DNA from: Vibrio hippocampi
GTDB taxonomy: Bacteria; Pseudomonadota; Gammaproteobacteria; Enterobacterales; Vibrionaceae
NCBI RefSeq assembly: GCF_921292975.1
Contig: NZ_CAKLCM010000002.1
Coordinates: forward strand, 1,488,001 to 1,552,000
DNA length: 64,000 nt
Direction: 5' to 3'
Below are positions 31,916 through 41,232 of the stretch, one piece after another. Below the pieces are notes generated by a model. It was not told the origin of the DNA, ran no database searches, and saw nothing but the letters and a program-made list of their open reading frames with translations. Every line of letters begins with the position of its first letter. Positions within the stretch are counted from its first letter, which is position 1. A program made the translations under genes and the position numbers.

Positions 31916-31943
31916 AATGCCCTCAAATTGAGGGCATTTTTTA
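31916..31943 (+). terminator. Terminator of the alginate lyase
   Basis: Stem AATGCCCTC (31916-31924) / GAGGGCATT (31930-31938), loop AAATT, then T-rich. Confidence 0.9.
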
Positions 31944-31979
31944 TGCTTGTTGAATGCTTCGACCACCCTAGGCTGATGC

Positions 31980-32310
31980 TAGAAACCACATCGCCCAAAG
32001 CCCCGTCCCCCCTTTGAAGGGAGTGGCTACTTACTGTGGGTACTCGCTTTAAGAAGATTCCTTCCTTCGAAGGAATGACGTATGCGGTAAGGGATGAAGT
32101 ATGTGGTGAGGGATGAAGTATGCGGTGAGGAATGACGTATGCGGTGAGGGATGGCGTATGCGGTGAGGGGGGAGGAATGACGCCCAAAGCCATGGCACCC
32201 AAAACCATGAAGCCCAAGACTACGTCGCCTAAAACCACTTCACCTAAAACCACGTCACCCCTTCGAAGGAAGGGGTCTACTCACGGTGGGCACTCGCTTG
32301 AAGAAGGGCG
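31980..32310. repeat. Intergenic mosaic of two tandem arrays between flanking direct repeats
   Basis: A 46-47 base direct repeat (32011-32056 and 32260-32306, roughly 80% identical) brackets two adjacent arrays. Five 19-base units at 32072-32166 have consensus GGGATGACGTATGCGGTGA. Five 15-base units at 32181-32255 have consensus CGCCTAAAACCACGT. The first array begins as the tail of the palindromic repeat at 32055-32083. No credible gene is present: a frame through the 15-base array would only encode a pentapeptide repeat. Confidence 0.85.
32055..32083. repeat. 29-bp palindromic repeat, copy 2
   Basis: AGA-TTCCTTC-CTTC-GAAGGAA-TGACGTAT; same length, loop size and flanks as the copy at 24891-24919, with the two stem bases nearest the loop exchanged as complementary pairs. 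Confidence 0.8.
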
Positions 32311-32354
32311 AGACTTATCCCCGCCCTAACCACTTATTTGTAGATTAAGCGAAC

Positions 32355-33416
32355 CTAAACAATCGGCTTCTGACCACGGCTGATCAGTTTAAGCAACACA
32401 TTATCCGCCGCATCACCAGCTACGCCAGATAGCTTATCAGCCAGTTTCTTTTTAGGGGCATAGTGCAGCGCGAGAACGGTCTTGTCTTTACACGCCTCGG
32501 CAACAATATCGTCAGAGGTGATAATGTCATCCACAAGACCCAGTGCTTTGGCTTGCGTACCAAACCAGTGTTCACCGGTCGCGACCGTGTCAAGATCCAG
32601 TTCAGGGCGATGTTGGCGGATAAAGTCCTTAAACAGACCGTGAGTTTCTTCTAGCTCCTGCTTAAACTTCTCGCGTGCTTTATCGGTATTTTCACCGAAC
32701 ATCGTCAAGGTGCGTTTGTACTCACCCGCCGTCAGCTGCTCAAATTCAATATCATTCTTCTTCAACAACTTATTGAAGTTAGGTAACTGGGCAATCACAC
32801 CAATCGAACCTACAACGGCAAAAGGAGCAGAAACAATTTTATCAGCGATACACGCCATCATATAACCGCCACTTGCCGCGACTTTATCAACGGCAATCGT
32901 CAATGGAAGTTGAGCCGCTTTAATGCGATCAAGCTGAGATGAAGCTAAGCCATAGGCGTGTACCATACCGCCGCCAGACTCAAGGCGAACCAAGACTTCA
33001 TCGCCCTCTTTAGCCACCGCCAGAATAGCGCTCACTTCTTCTCTAAGAGAACTGACTTCTTTAGCATCAATACTGCCTTTGAAGTCCAGTACAAAAAGGT
33101 GGGGATCACGTTGAGCGTCCAACTTGCCTTCTTTCGCCGCTTGCTTTAGAGCTTTATCGCGGGCTTTATTTTTTTCTTTCTCAGCTTTCTTTTCCGACTT
33201 GTGGCGCGCTTTTAAAAACGCGTTATCGTGCAGATGCGATTCTAACTGCTCAACCGTATTTTTACGCTGCTCGGTAAGGTTAGTCACTGTGAGCTCACCT
33301 TTTGGTGCGTTGCTTCGATTCCCTGCGGATTTCGCTAAAATCAAAATGGCCGTAATCGCGACGACCACAGTCACGATCTTCGCTAAAAACAGACCATATT
33401 CTAATAAAAATTCCAA
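32355..33416 (-). CDS. sohB: Protease SohB, S49 family
   Basis: A 353-residue inner-membrane serine protease related to SppA and SohB. It has an N-terminal membrane segment, a charged helical segment rich in Lys/Glu/Ala, and the S49 domain with catalytic Ser in KVAASGGYMMACIADK. The start is a TTG at 33416 (TTG GAA TTT, MEFLLEYGLF), preceded by AGGGGATG; no ATG fits the family N-terminus, so this is a non-ATG start. It is divergent from yciK, as in E. coli. Confidence 0.93.
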   Translation of the reverse strand: MEFLLEYGLFLAKIVTVVVAITAILILAKSAGNRSNAPKGELTVTNLTEQRKNTVEQLESHLHDNAFLKARHKSEKKAEKEKNKARDKALKQAAKEGKLDAQRDPHLFVLDFKGSIDAKEVSSLREEVSAILAVAKEGDEVLVRLESGGGMVHAYGLASSQLDRIKAAQLPLTIAVDKVAASGGYMMACIADKIVSAPFAVVGSIGVIAQLPNFNKLLKKNDIEFEQLTAGEYKRTLTMFGENTDKAREKFKQELEETHGLFKDFIRQHRPELDLDTVATGEHWFGTQAKALGLVDDIITSDDIVAEACKDKTVLALHYAPKKKLADKLSGVAGDAADNVLLKLISRGQKPIV

Positions 33417-33503
33417 TGTAACATCCCCTATTGTTTTTACTTGGTGTATTGTAACCAACCTGTCACGATTACCAAGAATTATTCAATAATAAGGAACTTT
33501 TCT

Positions 33504-34244
33504 GTGGATTATTCAACCGCTTCGCAGGCGCTTAAAGATAAAGTTATTCTCGTTACCGGTGCTGGCGCTGGCATTGGTCGCCAAGCTGCACTGAGTTACG
33601 CTGAGCATGGTGCTACCGTAATCCTACTTGGACGTAATGTGAACAACCTTGAACTTGTCTACGACGAAATCGAGCGAGCAGGTCATCCTCAACCGGCTAT
33701 TATTCCGCTTGATCTTAAAGGGGCGACGAAGCAGAACTATCTCGACATGGCTGAGACCATTGAAAGCCAATTTGGTCGTCTTGACGGTGTATTACACAAT
33801 GCGGGTGTATTAGGAACGCTTAGCCCATTCGAGCAGATTGATGAAGAAACCTTTGACGACGTCATGCAGATCAACGTCAAATCGGAGTTTTTAATGACTC
33901 AAGCGCTGCTACCCGTTTTGCGCAAAGCACCCGCAGCACGCATCATTTTCACCTCTTCGACGGTGGGTCATAGCGGTCGGGCGTTTTGGGGCACCTATTC
34001 TATTTCTAAGTTTGCGGTTGAAGGTATGATGCAGATCCTTGCCGACGAACTCAGTGATACTACGATACGTGTGAATGCCATCAACCCAGGCGGCACACGG
34101 ACACGTATGCGTGAAAAAGCTTTTCCAGGTGAAGACGCCAACACACTAAAAACGCCAAAGGATATTATTCCCCTGTATCTTCACTTGATGGACCCAAGCG
34201 TGACTAGCATCAATGGTCAATGCATCGACGCTCAACCTAAATAA
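33504..34244 (+). CDS. yciK: YciK family SDR oxidoreductase
   Basis: A 246-residue SDR with TGAGAGIG (cofactor binding), HNAGVLG, catalytic Ser in FTSSTVGH and Tyr/Lys in YSISK. The GTG at 33504 has AAGGAAC about 7 bases upstream and gives the expected length; the upstream part of the frame lacks homology. Divergent to sohB, which is the conserved neighbour of yciK in gammaproteobacteria. Its substrate is unknown. Confidence 0.9.
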   Translation: MDYSTASQALKDKVILVTGAGAGIGRQAALSYAEHGATVILLGRNVNNLELVYDEIERAGHPQPAIIPLDLKGATKQNYLDMAETIESQFGRLDGVLHNAGVLGTLSPFEQIDEETFDDVMQINVKSEFLMTQALLPVLRKAPAARIIFTSSTVGHSGRAFWGTYSISKFAVEGMMQILADELSDTTIRVNAINPGGTRTRMREKAFPGEDANTLKTPKDIIPLYLHLMDPSVTSINGQCIDAQPK

Positions 34245-34272
34245 CGCTTTGAATGATCGAGAGCCAACAACC

Positions 34273-34298
34273 AATGCCCTCCTAATGAGGGCATTTTT
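34273..34298. terminator. Bidirectional terminator, yciK / patatin
   Basis: Stem AATGCCCTC (34273-34281) / GAGGGCATT (34287-34295), loop CTAAT, followed by Ts. It is nearly identical in stem to the alginate-lyase terminator at 31916. Confidence 0.85.
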
Positions 34299-35420
34299 CT
34301 ACAAGACTTTTTGCAAAAACTTGGCCGCCATGGCGGTTCCATGTTCATAGTCTTCTAAGATTTGATCTTTATGGCTCAGTAAGCCTTTAGAGGCGAGCTC
34401 ATGTTCCGGTTGGATATGCCATAGGTTCACCTCTTCGGGTGGCGAGGCTAAAAACTGCTCGATTTGCGAGTGGTTGGCATAATGAGAAACCAGCATATCT
34501 AAGTGACTGGTCTCACTGCGTTTATTCTCACTGCGGCTGTTTTGCATTTCCATCAATTGCTGTAGTTTTTCATTGCTGTGTAACCATTCAGGTAACTTGA
34601 GTTTATCTCGCTTGTTATATTGCTCTCGATACATCTCAAGATGGGGACCCGTTAGGCGGGCATAATCCGCTTTAAGTTCCAGCAGCTTCTGTGAAAAATG
34701 TTTTTGAAACTCTCTCAGCTTTTCAGAAGTGCCTGATGCTTTAAGTTGCTGAATATAGGTCTCTAGACCTTGGTCTAACTCGCTTTTCCACTTATCGAGT
34801 GAATCACGCATTAACGTTGGCTTATTTACCTTACCCTCAGGGATCGTGCTGATCACCACCATATTGTGGAAACCACGTCGATAGGACTCTTCAACTGGAA
34901 TACTGGCTGACACGCCTCCATCGATCCACTTTTTTCCATCAAACTCAATGTCATGATAATAAAGCATAGGAATGGCACAAGTTGCCTTAAGAACATCAAA
35001 CCAATTGTCTGAAAAGATGGGATAATAGTAGTCTTTCAACTCTTCGACGTCGGTAATACACGCCAACGCCACTTTGTCTTGCCCTAGGTTATGTTTACCA
35101 CGCGCAATATCGAGCGGGAACTCTCCGGTATTCACAAACTCAAACGCCCAGTCGAGATCCATCGGTTGCTGTTTGTTGATAAACTTACTGACATCAAAAA
35201 AACGTTCGCGAGTGGTGTAATTCATCACAAAGTCTAGACCGAGCCCTTGCTGCTTAGTCACAAAAGACGAAACATTCAATGCACCTGCCGAGGTCCCGAT
35301 ATACAGCGAAAACGGGTCAAAGCCGACCTCAATAAACTTATCCAGCACACCAGCAGCAAACGCCCCTTTCTGACCTCCGCCCTGCACTATCAATGAATAC
35401 TTTTCACCCTCAACAAACAT
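34299..35420 (-). CDS. Patatin-like phospholipase (paralogue 1)
   Basis: A 373-residue lipid acyl hydrolase. The oxyanion-hole glycines IVQGGGQKG lie at 11-19, the nucleophile elbow GTSAG at 42-46 (Ser44), and the catalytic Asp in DGGVSASIP at about 167, forming the Ser-Asp dyad. No signal peptide, so it is cytoplasmic or membrane-associated, of the YjjU type. The C-terminal 150 residues are charged and helical. It is divergent from imuA and convergent with yciK. A second copy of the same subtype lies at 43670-44854. Confidence 0.9.
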   Translation of the reverse strand: MFVEGEKYSLIVQGGGQKGAFAAGVLDKFIEVGFDPFSLYIGTSAGALNVSSFVTKQQGLGLDFVMNYTTRERFFDVSKFINKQQPMDLDWAFEFVNTGEFPLDIARGKHNLGQDKVALACITDVEELKDYYYPIFSDNWFDVLKATCAIPMLYYHDIEFDGKKWIDGGVSASIPVEESYRRGFHNMVVISTIPEGKVNKPTLMRDSLDKWKSELDQGLETYIQQLKASGTSEKLREFQKHFSQKLLELKADYARLTGPHLEMYREQYNKRDKLKLPEWLHSNEKLQQLMEMQNSRSENKRSETSHLDMLVSHYANHSQIEQFLASPPEEVNLWHIQPEHELASKGLLSHKDQILEDYEHGTAMAAKFLQKVL

Positions 35421-35618
35421 CGACGCCTCCTGTTCTTATTACGCCACCAACCCTCTGAGATTACTGGATTTACTCATGGAGGTAAAAGTGATTTTTATCA
35501 TTCAACTCTTGGGGTGCAAATTTATTACAACATTAACCGCTTGTTTCTCAATCAAATCCCATTGCTGATCCCCCTTTGTCAGCAAACAAAGCTTGCAGCT
35601 AATCTTGATTATTTTATA

Positions 35619-35634
35619 CTGTATGTATATACAG
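35619..35634 (+). promoter_or_regulatory. LexA binding site (SOS box) of imuAB-dnaE2
   Basis: CTGTATGTATATACAG is a perfect CTGT-N8-ACAG LexA box. It ends 10 bases before the imuA start, so bound LexA would cover the promoter and ribosome site. Confidence 0.95.
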
Positions 35635-35644
35635 GTGATTTATT

Positions 35645-36337
35645 ATGCATGAACTGATTAACGATCTTCAAACTAAGCAGCTGATTTGGAAAGGGAACCG
35701 TCATCAGGCTCCGAGCCAATATCACACGACTGGATTTTCAGAGCTTGATCAGCAACTCCAAGGTGGGTTTCCGACCTCAGGCGTGGTTGAGATCCAAGCG
35801 TTATCTGGGATTGGTGAGTTGAGGTTATTAACGCCTTTTATTGCTCAGCAGGCAAAGCAGAGACTGTGCGTCTTGATCAATCCTCCCGGCTATGTCTGCG
35901 CCGAGTATTTGTATGCTCAGGGAATTTCACCCTCTCAAGTATTGCTGGTCTATCCAACCTCAGAGGCGCACGCGCTTTGGGCGGCGGAGCAATCTTTAAA
36001 GAGTGGAGCGAGTTGCACTGTCTGCTTGTGGCAAAACGACATAGAGATACATCAAGCTAAACGTTTACAAGTCGCGAGTGATGTCGGTCACTGCCCGCTG
36101 TTTTTGTTAAAACCCAATGCAGAGCAGGCACAAAAAGTGTTCTCTTTACCGGTCTCGCTCAGTCTTACTTTGCATCCACATCCATCTGGCATCGAGGTCA
36201 ATATAACCAAGCGTAAAGGCGGCTTCCCTCGTGCCAGTTTTGTCATCGACATGTCTCAATATTGGCCGGAATTAGCCTCTGTGAACAAACCACCAGCAAA
36301 CAATGTGTTGGCTTTTCCTCTGCTGCAACAAGGTTAG
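35645..36337 (+). CDS. imuA: Translesion synthesis-associated protein ImuA
   Basis: A 230-residue RecA/SulA-like protein of the SOS mutasome. STTGFSELDQQLQGGFP and VVEIQALSGIGELRLL correspond to the RecA Walker A region, but the phosphate-binding GK is lost, as expected for ImuA. It works with ImuB and DnaE2 in error-prone bypass of DNA lesions. Translation begins at an ATG just after the LexA box with AGGTG. It is 9 bases upstream of imuB. Confidence 0.92.
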   Translation: MHELINDLQTKQLIWKGNRHQAPSQYHTTGFSELDQQLQGGFPTSGVVEIQALSGIGELRLLTPFIAQQAKQRLCVLINPPGYVCAEYLYAQGISPSQVLLVYPTSEAHALWAAEQSLKSGASCTVCLWQNDIEIHQAKRLQVASDVGHCPLFLLKPNAEQAQKVFSLPVSLSLTLHPHPSGIEVNITKRKGGFPRASFVIDMSQYWPELASVNKPPANNVLAFPLLQQG

Positions 36338-36346
36338 GTTTTGGCG

Positions 36347-37756
36347 ATGGCGCTTTGGCTTTATTTACATTTTCCCACCTTGCAGTTAGATACTGTTTTT
36401 CATGATGACAAAGAGTGCGCTATCGCCATCGTGGACGGTCGTCAGCACCAAGTGGTACAAGCTAACGCTACCGCAGTCGCACAAGGCGTGCAGTTAGGTA
36501 TGGGGTTGGGCAGTGCGGCAGCGTTATGCCAAGATCTACAACTCCACCCTTATGATGCTCAAAGCGAGTTGACGCGTCTTACCGATCTAGCGCAATGGCT
36601 TTATGTGATCACTTCCGATATTTGTCTCTGTCCCTCTAACGGTTTATTAATCAAGGCGACCAATATGCTGTCACTTTATGGGGGCGTAGAGAGTTATTGG
36701 CAAGCGATGCAACAACACCTCCAAGCGATGAAGGTACACTTCAATTACTCCACTGGCTTATCGCCTCTCTGCGCCATGATGATGGCAAAGCAGGCTCGTA
36801 ACTGGATAGAAGATGATCCGATAGCACTTAAACAAGCGATGAAGCGCTACCCATTAAGTTGCAGTGAATTGCCCAATAAACAGGTAGAAAAGTTACAGCG
36901 TGTTGGTTTACAGACCATTGAAGACCTACTCGCGATTCCTCTGCCAGATATTGCTAAGCGATTTGATATCGATTTGGTGAACTATGTCGGCAGGCTGATC
37001 GGTCAATTTAAGCATCCTGTCGATTTTTATCACCCACCAGAGCGGTTTCGCCAATATCTTGAGTTGCTGTTTGATATAGAAAATATCGATTGGCTACAAA
37101 AGCCGCTTGCTCGGTTGTTTGCTCAGCTAGAAACCTTTTTAAAGTTACGCGATAAGGTTGCGTTTGAGTTATTACTGACTCTGCATCAAAGGGATCATAC
37201 CGACACCAGCGTCCACTTCTATTCTGCACAGGGAGACTATCTCGCCAATCAGTGGCAAGAACTCTCCAAGTTAACGCTAGAGAGCATCAAACTTGAGGCT
37301 CCTGTTAATGGCTTGACGCTGGCTATCGTTCGCGCTGATCAGCTAACTGTCAACGAACACGATCTGTTTAGTGGTGAGAAGGGTGCGCTAACGGGTCTGG
37401 AATTGATCTCTAAACTGCAAGCAAAACTGGGCAGTCAAGCGGTAACCTCATTACAGCTTACCGAGGACCCACGACCAGAGTATGCCACTTTACCGCTCGC
37501 GCCAGACAAGATTCACCCCATGAAAGCAAGTGATCACTTACATAAGAAGCTTCGTCCTAGCTTACTTTACACTCAGCCGATGCCTTTGCAGCAACCCGTC
37601 GATTTGGTGTTAGGACCAGAGCGTATTGTCAGTGGTTGGTGGGATGATCACCCAATTAAACGCGACTATTACATCGCGCGCTCTCCACAAGGACAGTGGC
37701 TATGGATCTTTAGAACTGATGACAAACAGTGGTTTGTTCACGGTCAATTTAGCTAA
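36347..37756 (+). CDS. imuB: Y-family polymerase-like protein ImuB
   Basis: A 469-residue protein with the Y-family polymerase fold but lacking its catalytic acids: the first motif reads WLYLHFPTLQLD and the SxDE motif is replaced by SNGLLIKATNMLSLYGG. ImuB is a non-catalytic adaptor linking DnaE2 and the beta clamp. The ATG at 36347 is preferred to the TTG at 36341, with AGGTT upstream. It is co-transcribed with imuA; dnaE2 follows after 105 bases. Confidence 0.93.
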   Translation: MALWLYLHFPTLQLDTVFHDDKECAIAIVDGRQHQVVQANATAVAQGVQLGMGLGSAAALCQDLQLHPYDAQSELTRLTDLAQWLYVITSDICLCPSNGLLIKATNMLSLYGGVESYWQAMQQHLQAMKVHFNYSTGLSPLCAMMMAKQARNWIEDDPIALKQAMKRYPLSCSELPNKQVEKLQRVGLQTIEDLLAIPLPDIAKRFDIDLVNYVGRLIGQFKHPVDFYHPPERFRQYLELLFDIENIDWLQKPLARLFAQLETFLKLRDKVAFELLLTLHQRDHTDTSVHFYSAQGDYLANQWQELSKLTLESIKLEAPVNGLTLAIVRADQLTVNEHDLFSGEKGALTGLELISKLQAKLGSQAVTSLQLTEDPRPEYATLPLAPDKIHPMKASDHLHKKLRPSLLYTQPMPLQQPVDLVLGPERIVSGWWDDHPIKRDYYIARSPQGQWLWIFRTDDKQWFVHGQFS

Positions 37757-37861
37757 CGGAGCTGTCCATCGCATTTGGGGTGCAGATCGCTGACTCACAA
37801 TGTTCATCAGGAATGCTCATAAGAAATACTCGAAAGTTTAGGTCAACAAAGGTGTCTTACA

Positions 37862-40800
37862 ATGAATGCCGTCATCCAATACGCGGAATTATTCTGTCAA
37901 AGTAACTTCTCTTTTTTGCAAGGCGCTTCCCATGCTGAGGAGTTGGTGCTGCAAGCGGAGTTTCTGCAATATCACGCACTGGCGATTACCGATGAATGCT
38001 CAGTTGCCGGTGTGGTAAGAGCCCATACCGCCATCAAACAGCATCAGCTAGGGATTAAACAGATTGTTGGCAGCATGTTTTGGCTTAATGCGGAGTGCCA
38101 GTTTGTTTTACTCTGCCCCAACCGTCCCGCTTATGCGGAGCTATGCCGCATCATCACCAATGCAAGACGCCGCTGTGCCAAAGGTGAGTATCAATTATCT
38201 GAATGGGATGTGATGTCGCTGCGTCACTGTCTCGTGATCTGGCTGCCGACAGGTCAGCAAAGTGATCATCATTGGGGAAACTGGCTGCTAAGGCATCACC
38301 AGCCGCGCGTTTGGTTGGGTGTTCAGCGGCATCTATTGTCAAATGAACACCACTATATCGAGCATTGCCAAACGCTATCACGCGAACTGGATCTGCCAAT
38401 CACCGCGTGTGGCGGTGTGCTGATGCATACTGCGACACGACTCCCTTTGCAGCACACCTTGACCGCAATTAAGCACAATACTCAAGTTGATCAGGTACGC
38501 AGCCAGTTATTGGTCAACAGCGAACGCAGCTTAAGACCCAAAACCAAACTCGCTAAGCTCTATCCCCAAGCTTGGCTTGAGCAGAGTGTATTGATCGCTA
38601 AGCGTTGCCAATTTGAGCTTTCTTCGTTGCGCTACGAATACCCAAGTGAGTTAATTCCTGCGGGCTCAACACCAATGCAGCATTTGCGAGCATTAGTCGA
38701 ACAGGGTAAACAGCAGCGCTTTCCTGATGGTGTGCCGGATGCCATTTCGCACACCATCAGTAAGGAACTCTCTTTGATTGAAGAGATGAACTACCCTTTC
38801 TACTTTTTGACCATCCACGACATTGTTATGTTTGCCAAGCAGCAAGGGATCCTTTATCAAGGCAGAGGCTCTGCCGCCAATTCGATTGTCTGCTACTGCT
38901 TAGAAATCACCGCCGTCGACCCTAGACAAATTTCGGTACTGTTTGAACGCTTTATCAGTAAGGAGCGTGATGAACCGCCCGATATTGACGTCGATTTCGA
39001 GCATGAGCGGCGAGAAGAAGTCATCCAATATATTTATCAGAAATATGGTCGTGAGCGTGCCGCACTGGCAGCGACGGTGATCTCCTACCGATTTAAAAGT
39101 GCGGTTCGCGATATCGGCAAAGCACTCGGTATTCATGAGACACAACTGGATCACTTTATTAAAAATATCAACCGCCGCGATCGGGCTCAAGGTTGGCAAG
39201 CGCAGATCATTGAATTGGGGTTAAAACCGGAATCCATGAAAGGTCAACAATTTATTGAGTTAGTGAATGATATCCTCGGCTTTCCACGTCATCTTTCGCA
39301 GCATGTTGGTGGCTTTGTGATCTCTTCCGGCCCTTTATACGAGCTGGTTCCGGTCGAAAACGCTGCGATGCATGAGCGCACAGTAATTCAGTGGGATAAA
39401 GATGACCTAGAAAGCCTTGGCTTACTGAAAGTCGATGTATTAGCACTGGGCATGTTAAGCGCTATTCGTAAGTGTTTTACCTTGATAAAACAGCACTATG
39501 GGCAGACGCTCACCATTGCCGATATCACGCGACGACAAGACGATGCCCGTGTTTATCAGATGATACAAAACGCCGACACTGTCGGAGTTTTCCAGATTGA
39601 ATCTCGAGCGCAGATGAGCATGCTACCCCGCCTTAAACCCGCCAATTATTATGATCTAGTGATTCAGATTGCTATTGTCAGACCGGGACCTATTCAGGGA
39701 GATATGGTGCATCCGTTCTTAAAACGTCGTAATGGACAAGAGAGCATCGACTACCCGTCTGAGGAAGTTCGGGAAGTCCTATCGCGCACCTTGGGAGTGC
39801 CGATCTTTCAAGAGCAGGTCATAAAACTGGCTATGGTCGCGGCAGGGTTTAGCGGCGGTGAAGCCGATCAACTACGACGGGCAATGGCGGCATGGAAAAA
39901 GAATGGCGATCTGGCTAAGTTTCGTCACAAGCTGATCGATGGAATGCAGAACAGAGGTTACGATAATGCCTTTGCAGAACGACTGTTTGAGCAGATCTGC
40001 GGATTTGGTGAATATGGGTTTCCCGAAAGCCATTCCGCTTCATTTGCTGTTCTAGCTTATTGCAGCGCTTGGCTAAAATACTATTACCCTGCGGTGTTTT
40101 ATACCTCATTGCTGAACAGCTTACCGATGGGCTTTTATAGCGCCTCTCAGCTACTGCAAGATGCCAAGCGCCATAACGTTATGGTTCGTCCTGTTTGTGT
40201 GAATCAGTCGTTGTACCAACATCAAGTGACGCCGATTGATGGGCAACTTGCTATACAACTTGGGTTACGACAGATAAATGGCTTAAGTGAGTCGGCAGCG
40301 AATAAGTTGGTCGCTCACCGTCCCTGCAAGGGTTATATCGCGATTAGCCAAATCAAGCAGCTCGGTCTCAATCGCCGTGACTTAGAGCTATTGGCTTCTG
40401 CGAATGCGATGGCTGCGATTGCTGGTAATCGTTATGCGACTCGCTGGGCAATGATGGATAATTTGGATGAACTCCCCCTGTTTCAGTCACAAGTGGCTAA
40501 AGCGGAAGATTTTCATCATCGTCCCTCTGAAATTGAAGATATGCTGGAGGATTTTACCTCAACTAATATCTCGCTAAACCAACACCCCATCACCTTGCTA
40601 GACCGTGCAGGTAAGCTCGGCAAATTCACCCGAATGAAGCAGTTAGTCGACAAACCACATAAATCTTTAGTCACCGTTGTCGGTACTGTCACGGGTAAAC
40701 AATCGCCGGGGACGGCAGGAGGGGTCACTTTTTTTACCCTTGAAGATGACAGCGGTAATATCAATGTCGTTGTATGGCGAGCGACAGCACGCGCACAAAA

Positions 40801-40945
40801 GCAAGCCTATCTCACGGCTAAGGTACTCAAGGTTAAGGGAATACTAGAACGTGAAGGCAACGTCACTCATGTCATTGCTGGGCAGTTAATTGACATGACA
40901 CCTCTGCTCAGTGAGCTAAAAGTAACCTCAAGGGAGTTTCATTAG
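37862..40945 (+). CDS. dnaE2: Error-prone DNA polymerase DnaE2 (ImuC)
   Basis: A 1027-residue C-family polymerase alpha subunit of the DnaE2 type, the catalytic member of the SOS mutasome. The N-terminal PHP domain, the catalytic PDIDVDFEHERRE motif, the tandem HhH region and the C-terminal OB fold (VVGTVTGKQSPGTAGGVTFFTLED) are present. It lacks the C-terminal tau-binding extension of DnaE1. No separate LexA box was found in the 105 bases upstream, so expression is presumed from the imuA promoter. Confidence 0.95.
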   Translation: MNAVIQYAELFCQSNFSFLQGASHAEELVLQAEFLQYHALAITDECSVAGVVRAHTAIKQHQLGIKQIVGSMFWLNAECQFVLLCPNRPAYAELCRIITNARRRCAKGEYQLSEWDVMSLRHCLVIWLPTGQQSDHHWGNWLLRHHQPRVWLGVQRHLLSNEHHYIEHCQTLSRELDLPITACGGVLMHTATRLPLQHTLTAIKHNTQVDQVRSQLLVNSERSLRPKTKLAKLYPQAWLEQSVLIAKRCQFELSSLRYEYPSELIPAGSTPMQHLRALVEQGKQQRFPDGVPDAISHTISKELSLIEEMNYPFYFLTIHDIVMFAKQQGILYQGRGSAANSIVCYCLEITAVDPRQISVLFERFISKERDEPPDIDVDFEHERREEVIQYIYQKYGRERAALAATVISYRFKSAVRDIGKALGIHETQLDHFIKNINRRDRAQGWQAQIIELGLKPESMKGQQFIELVNDILGFPRHLSQHVGGFVISSGPLYELVPVENAAMHERTVIQWDKDDLESLGLLKVDVLALGMLSAIRKCFTLIKQHYGQTLTIADITRRQDDARVYQMIQNADTVGVFQIESRAQMSMLPRLKPANYYDLVIQIAIVRPGPIQGDMVHPFLKRRNGQESIDYPSEEVREVLSRTLGVPIFQEQVIKLAMVAAGFSGGEADQLRRAMAAWKKNGDLAKFRHKLIDGMQNRGYDNAFAERLFEQICGFGEYGFPESHSASFAVLAYCSAWLKYYYPAVFYTSLLNSLPMGFYSASQLLQDAKRHNVMVRPVCVNQSLYQHQVTPIDGQLAIQLGLRQINGLSESAANKLVAHRPCKGYIAISQIKQLGLNRRDLELLASANAMAAIAGNRYATRWAMMDNLDELPLFQSQVAKAEDFHHRPSEIEDMLEDFTSTNISLNQHPITLLDRAGKLGKFTRMKQLVDKPHKSLVTVVGTVTGKQSPGTAGGVTFFTLEDDSGNINVVVWRATARAQKQAYLTAKVLKVKGILEREGNVTHVIAGQLIDMTPLLSELKVTSREFH

Positions 40946-40951
40946 ACGTTA

Positions 40952-40977
40952 AAAAAGGGAGCCAACGCTCCCTTTTT
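40952..40977. terminator. Bidirectional terminator of dnaE2 and the 33-residue gene
   Basis: Stem AAAAAGGGAGC / GCTCCCTTTTT with CAAC loop, lying between dnaE2 (plus) and the convergent small gene (minus). Confidence 0.88.
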
Positions 40978-40999
40978 GTCAATCGTATTATAATGTGGA

Positions 41000-41101
41000 T
41001 TATAAATCCGGATTCTCTGCCGCTTCCATACGTCGTTTTCTCCACTCCCTGAAAATGAGAAATCCTAGGGTCGATGCGACCTTCCAAGATAACCATATCA
41101 T
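41000..41101 (-). CDS. Putative 33-residue single-span membrane protein
   Basis: An ATG at 41101 opens a 33-codon frame that ends at TAA (41002-41000). It encodes a hydrophobic helix (IWLSWKVASTLGFLIF) directly followed by the basic cluster REWRKRR and an acidic tail, the pattern of a small inner-membrane protein with its C-terminus in the cytoplasm. A bidirectional terminator 23 bases downstream fits a transcribed gene on this strand. The ribosome site is weak (AAAGG, about 12 bases away). I do not recognise it; another frame of similar extent covers the region but has no such protein-like pattern. Confidence 0.45.
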   Translation of the reverse strand: MIWLSWKVASTLGFLIFREWRKRRMEAAENPDL

Positions 41102-41232
41102 TGTAATGTAAAACCTTTCGTCAGCAGTGTACTGTTTACTTTGTTATTTAAATTATATTTATTAAATCGTAACCCGGACGATATTAACACAAAATTGACA
41201 CAAGTGTTCCACCACTTTGGTGGCAATTCAAT

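Noticed and set aside
31912..32253. Minus-strand frame with VLGxV repeats
   Set aside because: The reverse reading of the same tandem arrays, overlapping the alginate lyase terminator.
32011..32306. Possible CRISPR array
   Set aside because: Units are 15 and 19 bases, directly adjacent with no spacers, and no cas gene is present.
32132..32329. Frame encoding a PKTxx pentapeptide repeat
   Set aside because: Produced by the 15-base tandem array; no ribosome site, no terminator and no conserved flanks, so treated as repeat DNA.
40908..41096. 62-codon frame overlapping the dnaE2 end
   Set aside because: It crosses the terminator hairpin and the dnaE2 stop; the 33-codon frame on the same strand has a more protein-like pattern.
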